Shown here: positions 14,409-20,373 of the stretch, one piece after another | Position numbering within the stretch: the first letter of the stretch is position 1 | How the letters are laid out: the number at the start of each line of letters is the position of its first letter | Source: JALZUE01 sp051251725 | GTDB taxonomy: Bacteria > Pseudomonadota > Gammaproteobacteria > Enterobacterales > Alteromonadaceae | DNA: 20,373 nt | Reading direction: 5' to 3' | NCBI GenBank assembly: GCA_051251725.1 | Contig: JBPOFN010000059.1 | Span: 1-20,373 of the forward strand | Translations under genes and position numbers: made by a program | The notes under the pieces: generated by a model | What the model was told of the DNA's origin: nothing | Databases searched by the model: none | The model's input: the letters and a program-made list of their open reading frames with translations, nothing else

Positions 14409-16055
14409 ATGGCTATACATCCACATGCAGGAAAAGTTGCGCGTCCCGAAGATAGAACTAATATTGCTAAACTAGTAAGTGACTATTTTGTATTAAGTCC
14501 TGAAATGAATAATGTTGAGCAGCGTGTTAGTTTTGGCACCTCTGGCCATCGCGGTAGTGCCGGTAAAGTCAGTTTTAACGAATGTCATATTTTAGCCATT
14601 TGCCAAGCGGTTGCTGAATATCGTAAAGAGCAGGGCTATCAAGGGCCGTTATTTATTGGTAAAGATACCCATGCTTTATCTGAGCCTGCGTTTGCTAGTG
14701 CAATTTCGGTTCTAATTGCTAATGATATACCAGTTATTATTCAAGCTGATTTAGGTTATACACCAACGCCGGTTATTTCTCGAATGATCATAGATCATAA
14801 CCGCGCTAATAAAGACCAAGCCGACGGCTTAATTATCACACCTTCTCATAATCCGCCGAGTGATGGTGGAATTAAATATAATCCGCCCCATGGTGGCCCT
14901 GCTGAAGGTGAGGTGACGAAGATTATTGAGGCGAGAGCGAACCAAATCATCGAAAACAATCTTGAAGAAGTGCTTGATGTTGCCTTTAGCGATGCCTTAA
15001 TCTCCCCGCTTTTATCAAAACAAGATTTCATCAATGATTACGTTAAGCAGCTTGATAAAGTGGTTGATATGGCCGCTATTGCCAAAGCTGGGATTAATAT
15101 TGGTGTTGATCCATTAGGTGGTTCAGGGATCGATTATTGGCCTGAAATTGCCAAGCAATATAACTTAAAGTTAACCGTTGTTAACCCTGTTGTTGATGCT
15201 AGCTTCTCTTTTATGACTTTAGATAAAGACGGTAAAATCCGCATGGATTGTTCATCGCCTTATGCGATGGCTGGCCTAATTGGTTTAAAAGACGACTTTG
15301 ATGTAGCTGTAGCTAATGATCCTGACTTTGACCGCCATGGGATTGTTACTCGCTCAGGCGGCTTGATGAATCCGAATCACTTTTTAGCGGTTGCTATTCA
15401 TTATTTAATGACGCATCGGGATTGGTCTGCTGATTGTAAAATTGGTAAAACCTTAGTTTCTAGTTCATTAATTGATCGCGTTGCCAAGCAAATTAATCGC
15501 CCACTTGCTGAAGTTCCTGTTGGTTTTAAATGGTTTGTTGATGGCTTATCTGACGGAAGCTTTGCTTTTGGCGGTGAAGAAAGTGCCGGAGCTTCTTTCT
15601 TAGCAAAAGACGGCAGCTGTTGGACAACCGATAAAGATGGTTTTGTGATGGCGTTATTAGCAGCTGAAATATTAGCGGTAACGGGTAAAGACCCTTATCA
15701 ATATTATTTAGAATTAGCTGAGCAATTAGGTGAACCTTGTTATGGCCGTGTTGAAGCGGTTGCTAATTTAGCGCAAAAGAAAGTGCTAACTGAACTGTCA
15801 CCACAAGACGTTGCAGCTGAAGTATTGGCAGGCGAAAAAATCATTCAAAAATTAAGCCATGCGCCGGGTAATAATGCGGCGATTGGCGGTTTGAAAGTAG
15901 TCACGGAAAATGGCTGGTTTGCGGCGCGCCCATCAGGGACCGAAGATATTTATAAAATATATGCCGAAAGCTTTATTGATGAACAGCATTTAAAATTGAT
16001 CATCAGTGAAGCACAAGAGATTGTCTCTGCGTTATTTATTAAAGCGGGTTTATAA
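14409..16055 (+). CDS. pgm: Phosphoglucomutase, alpha-D-glucose specific
   Basis: Interconverts glucose 1-phosphate and glucose 6-phosphate in the cytosol, linking glycogen and nucleotide-sugar synthesis to glycolysis. Its 548 residues are close to E. coli Pgm (546) throughout. The four family sites are present: phosphoserine S146 in TPSHNPP; Mg2+ loop D304-P-D306-F-D308; sugar loop GGEESAGASF; and phosphate-binding loop RPSGTED near the C-terminus. A strong AAGGAAGG ribosome site precedes the ATG. seqA-pgm is the conserved order in enterobacteria and relatives. Transcription ends at 16108-16139. Confidence 0.98.
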   Translation: MAIHPHAGKVARPEDRTNIAKLVSDYFVLSPEMNNVEQRVSFGTSGHRGSAGKVSFNECHILAICQAVAEYRKEQGYQGPLFIGKDTHALSEPAFASAISVLIANDIPVIIQADLGYTPTPVISRMIIDHNRANKDQADGLIITPSHNPPSDGGIKYNPPHGGPAEGEVTKIIEARANQIIENNLEEVLDVAFSDALISPLLSKQDFINDYVKQLDKVVDMAAIAKAGINIGVDPLGGSGIDYWPEIAKQYNLKLTVVNPVVDASFSFMTLDKDGKIRMDCSSPYAMAGLIGLKDDFDVAVANDPDFDRHGIVTRSGGLMNPNHFLAVAIHYLMTHRDWSADCKIGKTLVSSSLIDRVAKQINRPLAEVPVGFKWFVDGLSDGSFAFGGEESAGASFLAKDGSCWTTDKDGFVMALLAAEILAVTGKDPYQYYLELAEQLGEPCYGRVEAVANLAQKKVLTELSPQDVAAEVLAGEKIIQKLSHAPGNNAAIGGLKVVTENGWFAARPSGTEDIYKIYAESFIDEQHLKLIISEAQEIVSALFIKAGL

Positions 16056-16060
16056 TTATT

Positions 16061-16082
16061 AGCTTCTCATCGGTGAGAGGCT
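16061..16082 (+). other. hairpin directly after the pgm stop codon
   Basis: AGCTTCTCA (16061-16069) pairs with TGAGAGGCT (16074-16082) through nine pairs, one of them G-U, around a TCGG loop. No T-run follows, so it is not a terminator by itself; it could protect the 3' end of the seqA-pgm message. Confidence 0.6.
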
Positions 16083-16107
16083 AGCGATAATACTTACTGT
16101 TTAAACT

Positions 16108-16139
16108 AAAAAGCTCATATTTTCATATGAGCTTTTTTT
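16108..16139 (+). terminator. Rho-independent terminator after pgm
   Basis: AAAAAGCTCATAT (16108-16120) pairs with ATATGAGCTTTTT (16125-16137) over 13 bases with a TTTC loop, then the T-run ends at 16139. The A-run on the left also permits use by the convergent rnt gene. Confidence 0.92.
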
Positions 16140-16211
16140 ATGGCAATTTATGCTGCTAGTTACGTATCTAGCTAAGTACTAAACTAGATATTTAATCAGA
16201 TATTTAACGAG

Positions 16212-16919
16212 TTAGTCTGACGCTGTGTTTTCATCGATATCATTTTCAGGCTCAGCATCAGAAACGGCTAATGGCCAACCGCCAAGTGCACGCCATTTAT
16301 TGACAATATAACAAAATAGCTCAGCCGTTTTTTCGGTGTCATATAAAGCGCTATGCGCTTCACTATTAGAAAACTCAATATTTGCCGCTTTACAAGCTTT
16401 AGCTAAGACGGTTTGGCCAAGCGCTAAACCGGAAAGGGTAGCAGTATCAAAACTAACAAACGGATGGAAAGGGCTTCTTTTGATGTTGCAGCGTTCACTT
16501 GCTGCGTTAACAAAACCTAAATCAAAAGCCGCATTATGTGCCACCATAATCGCGCGTTGACAGCCGTTGGCTTTCATTTTTTTACGAATTAATTTAAAAA
16601 TATCTTTTAAGGCATGATCTTCGGTAACTGCCCCACGTAACGGATTATATGGATCAATACCGGTAAAGGCTAAGGCTGCCGGTTCAAGGTTAGCACCCTC
16701 AAAAGGTTCAATATTAAAACAAATGGTCTCATCAATTTTAAAGTCGCCGCTGGTCTCATCTAATGTTAACATGGTGGCAGCTATTTCTAATAACGCATCG
16801 GTTTTAGCATTAAAGCCTGCGGTTTCTACATCAACAACGACAGGGTAATAGCCACGAAATCGTTGGGCAAATAATGATTTTTCTTGTTTCGGTGTTGATA
16901 CGGCTTGTTTGTCAGTCAT
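16212..16919 (-). CDS. rnt: Ribonuclease T
   Basis: DEDDh 3'-5' exoribonuclease that trims tRNA 3' ends (CCA turnover) and matures 5S and 23S rRNA as a homodimer. It has 235 residues versus 215 in E. coli; the extra length is a short N-terminal lead and an acidic C-terminal tail. Catalytic residues are D30 and E32 (VVDVETAG), D133 (AHNAAFD), H189 and D194 (AHSALYDTE). GFNAKTDALLEIAA and the basic patches FKLIRKKMKANGC and KRSPFHPF, used for RNA binding, are conserved. No clear ribosome site precedes the ATG. It is divergent from motY; rnt also lies near motY in Pseudomonas as I recall. Confidence 0.98.
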   Translation of the reverse strand: MTDKQAVSTPKQEKSLFAQRFRGYYPVVVDVETAGFNAKTDALLEIAATMLTLDETSGDFKIDETICFNIEPFEGANLEPAALAFTGIDPYNPLRGAVTEDHALKDIFKLIRKKMKANGCQRAIMVAHNAAFDLGFVNAASERCNIKRSPFHPFVSFDTATLSGLALGQTVLAKACKAANIEFSNSEAHSALYDTEKTAELFCYIVNKWRALGGWPLAVSDAEPENDIDENTASD

Positions 16920-17029
16920 TTGAGTCTAAACTTAGAAATAATTAAGGGAATTATCGCAGAAAAGCGGCGCTTGCTAAATCCCTGATGTGAATAAATAAAG
17001 AAAAAGTGTTAATTATTTTGAATAATAAA

Positions 17030-17056
17030 TAAAGTTATCAGCCATAAGGCCGATAA
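17030..17056 (+). promoter_or_regulatory. sigma-28 (FliA) promoter of motY
   Basis: TAAAGTTA (17030-17037), eleven bases, then GCCGATAA (17049-17056). This matches the sigma-28 consensus TAAAGTTT-N11-GCCGATAA at 15 of 16 positions with exact spacing. It lies 32 bases upstream of the motY start codon, so transcription would start near 17063. Confidence 0.93.
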
Positions 17057-17088
17057 TAATTAGGAAGCCAATAAATATTTTCAAGTTT

Positions 17089-17961
17089 ATGAAAAAACCA
17101 ATTTTATTACTATCAGCATTATGTACCTTAGTAGCATTACCTTCACAGGCTAATATGCGCCAATATCAGGCGGATTTAGAAAACTCAATGTGGCAGGTTT
17201 CTCAAGCGTCGCGTTTGAATTGCACTTTGTCGCACAAAATACCAAACTATGGTGAAGCTAAATTTACCAGTTCGGCTAGTCGTAAAATGAACATGAACTT
17301 TGAATTAGACATGTTACGCCTACCTGATTCTTACTCATTAGCAGAAGTGCGCTCGGTTAACCCTAGTTGGAAGCCGGGAAAAGCAGACCGCATTTTAGCG
17401 GACATGAAATTACATAAACAATTTTCCCCGTCGTTACCTAAAAAAATCGCATGGACCATGTTAAGCGAATTAGAACAAGGTATGAATCCGCAGTTTTTTT
17501 ATGATGATTGGTATGATCAAGATGACAAAATAGCGGTTGGTTTATCTCCTGCGCGCTTTGGTAATGCCTATCGTGAGTTTGTCAGTTGTGTGGGGAATTT
17601 ACTCAATTATAACTTTGACGATATTGCTTATACCGTTTTAAATTACCAATCTAATAGTGATCAATTAACTAAAGCGTCGAAACGCCGTATTGATATGATC
17701 ACGCAATATTTAAGTTTAGACCCAGAGTTAGAATTGGTTTTAGTTGACGCATACACAGATAGCTACGGTGGTAGATGGCCAAACTATGAATTATCAGTTA
17801 AACGTGCCAATATTATTCGTGAATACTTTGTTAAAAGTGGAATTGACCCAACGAGGATAGAAGCAAATGGTTATGGTGAAAAGCGTCATATTGCTTCTAA
17901 TAATACGGTTTTAGGCCGCGGACAAAACCGTAGGGTTGTGATCCGGATGGATAAACCCTAA
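17089..17961 (+). CDS. motY: Sodium-driven flagellar motor T-ring protein MotY
   Basis: Periplasmic stator-anchoring protein of polar Na+-driven flagella; with MotX it forms the T ring that holds PomA/PomB around the rotor. The 290 residues start with a signal peptide cut after SQA (about residue 21). The N-terminal domain matches Vibrio MotY by motif: WQV...LNCTLSHKIPNYGEAKFTSSASRKMNMNFEL, WKPG.ADRI, LSELEQG and C.GNLLNYNFDDIAYTVL. C45 and C167 are 122 residues apart, the spacing of the Vibrio MotY disulfide. The C-terminal OmpA-like domain (about 181-290) with TDSYGG, LSVKRANIIREYF and GRGQNRRVVI binds peptidoglycan. The sigma-28 promoter directly upstream supports a flagellar role. No other flagellar gene is in the window. 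Confidence 0.95.
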   Translation: MKKPILLLSALCTLVALPSQANMRQYQADLENSMWQVSQASRLNCTLSHKIPNYGEAKFTSSASRKMNMNFELDMLRLPDSYSLAEVRSVNPSWKPGKADRILADMKLHKQFSPSLPKKIAWTMLSELEQGMNPQFFYDDWYDQDDKIAVGLSPARFGNAYREFVSCVGNLLNYNFDDIAYTVLNYQSNSDQLTKASKRRIDMITQYLSLDPELELVLVDAYTDSYGGRWPNYELSVKRANIIREYFVKSGIDPTRIEANGYGEKRHIASNNTVLGRGQNRRVVIRMDKP

Positions 17962-17997
17962 TATTGTAACCCAGTTAGACTGTTGTTATTCTTATCT

Positions 17998-18021
17998 AAA
18001 GCGCCTAATTGGCGCTTTTTT
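17998..18021 (+). terminator. Rho-independent terminator after motY
   Basis: AAAGCGCC (17998-18005) pairs with GGCGCTTT (18011-18018), loop TAATT, T-run to 18021. It is 36 bases after the motY stop and isolates motY from the aminopeptidase gene. Confidence 0.92.
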
Positions 18022-18084
18022 ACTATCTTATATTGAGACTTTTTATTCTTACAAAAGTCTCATTGATTATGGCTGATACCCTTT

Positions 18085-19980
18085 ATGTTTTTTCAACTTA
18101 TAAATACCCCGATATTTTATTTTACGCGTTTTATTTCACTTTCATTTATTGTTTTATTTGTGCAAAACCTGTCGGCTAAAACACTAGATGAATTCACTTA
18201 TGCTAATTATCAAGATGTGGTGAGTCATCATGTTTATTTAGATCTTAAGGTCGATTTTGAGCAGCAACGCCTAACCGGTTTTGCTGAGTTAAGCTTGACC
18301 TGGTTAAATCAAAACAGCGATGAAATTATCTTAGATACACGTGATTTAATCATCGACAAAATAGTGATTAAAAATGAGCAGGGTTATTGGTCAAAAGCCG
18401 ATTATGTTCTTGCCGAGCGCGATAATGTTTTAGGCAGTAAACTGACAATAAAATTGGCCAATAATAATAGCGACATTAAAACGAATAAAGTTCGCATTTA
18501 TTATCAAACCGAGCCGAGTGCTTCTGGCCTACAATGGCTATCGCCATTGCAAACTGCCGGTAAGCAACAGCCATTTGTTTATAGTCAAAATCAGGCGATT
18601 CATGCCCGTTCTTGGATCCCAATTCAAGACACCCCCAGTGTACGCATGACATACCAAGCTCGTATTACTACCGATCCACAATTATTGGCCGTGATGAGCG
18701 CTAATAACGCAATCGACATTAAAAAAGACGGTGATTATTCTTTTATTATGCCGCAGCCAATTCCTGCTTATTTAATTGCGCTAGCAGTTGGTGATTTAGA
18801 GTTTAAAGCGATGAGTAATATCACCGGTGTTTTTGCTGAGTCTGCTTATTTAGATAAAGCGGTAGCAGAATTTAATGATACCCAACAAATGATTGATACC
18901 ACTGAAATGCTTTTTGGAAAGTATCAATGGGGCCGTTACGACTTACTTATTTTACCGCCAAGTTTCCCTTATGGCGGAATGGAAAATCCAAGGTTGTCCT
19001 TTATCACGCCTACGGTTATCGCTGGTGATAAAAGCTTAGTTAATTTAATTGCCCACGAATTAGCCCATTCATGGTCAGGTAATTTAGTGACTAATGAAAG
19101 TTGGCGAGACCTGTGGTTAAACGAAGGTTTTACTTCTTATGTTGAAAATCGAATTATGGCAGCTGTTTTTGGTCAGCAACGTGCGGTGATGGAACAAGCA
19201 TTAGCGGTGCAAGATTTAAGTTTTACTATTGCCGAGCTAGACCCGCAAGATACAGAATTATTTGTTCAATTAAACGGCCGAAATCCTGACGCTGCTTTTA
19301 CCAGTGTGCCCTATATCAAAGGGCAATTATTTTTAATGTTTCTTGAACAGCGCTTTGGCAAAGCTGTTTTTGATAAGTTTATTAAACAGTATTTTAATCA
19401 TTTTGCTTTTAAAAGTTTAGGCACTACTGAGTTTGAACAGTACTTACTACTAAATTTAATTGGCCAACATCCAGGGTTAGTTACCCAGGCAGAAATTAAA
19501 GAATGGCTTTATGGTCAGGGTATGCCAGCGACTAGCGCAAAACCTCAGTCTTCATCTTTTAGCCAAATTGATAAATTAATCGGGCACTGGTTATCTGGAA
19601 CTATCACCATTAACCAAGAAGTCACCGCTGCTTGGACAGTGCATGAATGGCTCTATTTTATCAATAATATTCCTGTGACAGTTACGGTTGATAAAATTGT
19701 GGCATTAGATCGTACATTTTCATTATCAACCAGCACCAATAGTGAAGTGGCGCATGCTTGGTATCTTTTTTCATTAAAAGCAGGATACGATGAAATTTAC
19801 CCACCACTGGAAAAGTATTTGCTGGAAATAGGGCGAAGAAAGCTAATTGCGCCCTTATACAAAGAATTACTGCAAACTCCCGATGGTAAGCGCTGGGCTA
19901 AGCGAGTCTATAATAAGGCGCGTGCTGGTTATCATCAATTAGCAAGAGGTACGATTGATAAGCTTTTTAACGATGAATAA
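18085..19980 (+). CDS. M1 family aminopeptidase, leukotriene-A4-hydrolase-like
   Basis: Zinc aminopeptidase that removes N-terminal residues from peptides. The 631 residues start with a hydrophobic signal segment ending in NLSA (about 31), so export to the periplasm is expected. An N-terminal beta domain (about 40-240) is followed by the thermolysin-like domain with exopeptidase motif GGMEN (297-301), zinc motif HELAH (H324, E325, H328) and third ligand E347, then an alpha-helical C-terminal domain (about 490-625) of the LTA4H type. Domain order and length resemble the cold-active aminopeptidase ColAP of Colwellia psychrerythraea. PSASGLQWL and SWIPIQDTPSVRMTY are typical of this branch. No ribosome site is clear before the ATG. 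It stands alone behind the motY terminator; its promoter was not identified. Confidence 0.93.
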   Translation: MFFQLINTPIFYFTRFISLSFIVLFVQNLSAKTLDEFTYANYQDVVSHHVYLDLKVDFEQQRLTGFAELSLTWLNQNSDEIILDTRDLIIDKIVIKNEQGYWSKADYVLAERDNVLGSKLTIKLANNNSDIKTNKVRIYYQTEPSASGLQWLSPLQTAGKQQPFVYSQNQAIHARSWIPIQDTPSVRMTYQARITTDPQLLAVMSANNAIDIKKDGDYSFIMPQPIPAYLIALAVGDLEFKAMSNITGVFAESAYLDKAVAEFNDTQQMIDTTEMLFGKYQWGRYDLLILPPSFPYGGMENPRLSFITPTVIAGDKSLVNLIAHELAHSWSGNLVTNESWRDLWLNEGFTSYVENRIMAAVFGQQRAVMEQALAVQDLSFTIAELDPQDTELFVQLNGRNPDAAFTSVPYIKGQLFLMFLEQRFGKAVFDKFIKQYFNHFAFKSLGTTEFEQYLLLNLIGQHPGLVTQAEIKEWLYGQGMPATSAKPQSSSFSQIDKLIGHWLSGTITINQEVTAAWTVHEWLYFINNIPVTVTVDKIVALDRTFSLSTSTNSEVAHAWYLFSLKAGYDEIYPPLEKYLLEIGRRKLIAPLYKELLQTPDGKRWAKRVYNKARAGYHQLARGTIDKLFNDE

Positions 19981-20301
19981 ATCGTATTTACTAGAATTAT
20001 AGCGCTTAATCATAGTACGGGTGCCGATAATGGTTTACGTTTATAAAGGCGCTAAACTTTTAGTCGGCGTTAATCACTATTAGTGATAAATATTGGGTAA
20101 ATACAGATAAAAATACAATAGGGCGATTAGCATGACAGCTAAATAATGTAACCGATAAAAAAGTTATTATTTTTAGCTTATAGCTGAATTAACAATTAAG
20201 ATCTGAACTGAGCTTTAAGGAATAAAGAAGCGAGATAAATAATATTTAGGTTTTAATTAGAAAATGTTTAGAAGAAATATTTTATAATTTGATACAAGAA
20301 G
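19981..20301. other. gene-free stretch between the aminopeptidase and tRNA-Val
   Basis: No coding region was seen. It contains a 15-base palindrome ATCACTA-T-TAGTGAT (20073-20087) and an isolated GCCGATAA (20023-20030) that lacks a matching sigma-28 -35 box. Neither a clear terminator for the aminopeptidase gene nor one for the tRNA was found. Confidence 0.5.
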
Positions 20302-20373
20302 TGGTGGACGATACTGGGCTTGAACCAGTGACCCCCGCCTTGTAAGGGCGGTGCTCTCCCAACTGAGCTAATC
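20302..20373 (-). tRNA. tRNA-Val (anticodon TAC), 5' end cut by four bases
   Basis: The minus strand gives an encoded CCA (20302-20304), discriminator A, and the 3' acceptor strand ATCGTCC (20306-20312). The T-loop is TTCAAGC and the anticodon loop CTTACAA with anticodon TAC. The D-arm GCTCAGTTGGGAGAGC is complete. The window stops inside the 5' acceptor strand, where only its last three bases (GAT) are visible; GGAC is expected outside. Its promoter is outside the window. Confidence 0.96.

Noticed and set aside
20023..20030. GCCGATAA near the right end as a sigma-28 promoter
   Set aside because: No TAAAGTTT-like box lies at the right distance and no gene follows on that strand.

Overview
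The window reads as a stretch of ordinary chromosome from a marine gammaproteobacterium of the order Alteromonadales, most likely Colwelliaceae (Colwellia or Thalassotalea type). This rests on AT-rich DNA, proteins very close to E. coli or Vibrio core proteins (UvrB, ClpS, ClpA, CspD, FldA, YbfE, SeqA, Pgm, RNase T), a Vibrio-type flagellar MotY, and a leukotriene-A4-hydrolase-like M1 aminopeptidase of the kind known from Colwellia. The placement is an inference from remembered protein families, not a computed phylogeny. No prophage, CRISPR array, transposase or integrase gene was seen.

Layout from left to right. (1) A tRNA-Asn gene on the minus strand, cut by one base at the window edge, with a near-consensus stable-RNA promoter, followed by a 528-base gene-free stretch. 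(2) A MATE exporter gene and uvrB, plus strand, whose stop and start codons share one base. (3) A structured convergent intergenic region and an unrecognised 70-residue gene on the minus strand with repeat elements in front of it. (4) The conserved cspD / clpS-clpA divergent block: N-end-rule adaptor, unfoldase and a stationary-phase cold-shock-like protein. (5) An accessory pocket at 7.6-11.6 kb: an SMP-30 family lactonase, a full subclass B1 metallo-beta-lactamase, a small membrane protein, a CNNM/CBS membrane protein, and a gene-poor region with a 7-base tandem array. (6) The conserved gammaproteobacterial block fldA, ybfE, DUF2788 and ybfF (minus strand), divergent from seqA-pgm (plus strand). 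(7) rnt, divergent from motY. (8) The M1 aminopeptidase, a 321-base gene-free stretch and a tRNA-Val gene cut by the right edge.

Functional groups: DNA repair (UvrB), replication control (SeqA), regulated proteolysis (ClpS/ClpA), tRNA and RNA 3' maturation (RNase T), electron transfer (flavodoxin), sugar metabolism (Pgm, SMP-30), motility (MotY), export and defence (MATE, beta-lactamase) and peptide use (M1). The clearest regulatory reading is a near-perfect sigma-28 promoter in front of motY, which supports the flagellar call independently of the protein. I did not find a convincing undescribed multi-gene system. The items most worth a second look are the chromosomal B1 metallo-beta-lactamase, the sigma-28 promoter, the 7-base array with a possible small RNA beside fldA, the three-way inverted repeat after uvrB, and the repeat-flanked 70-residue orphan gene.
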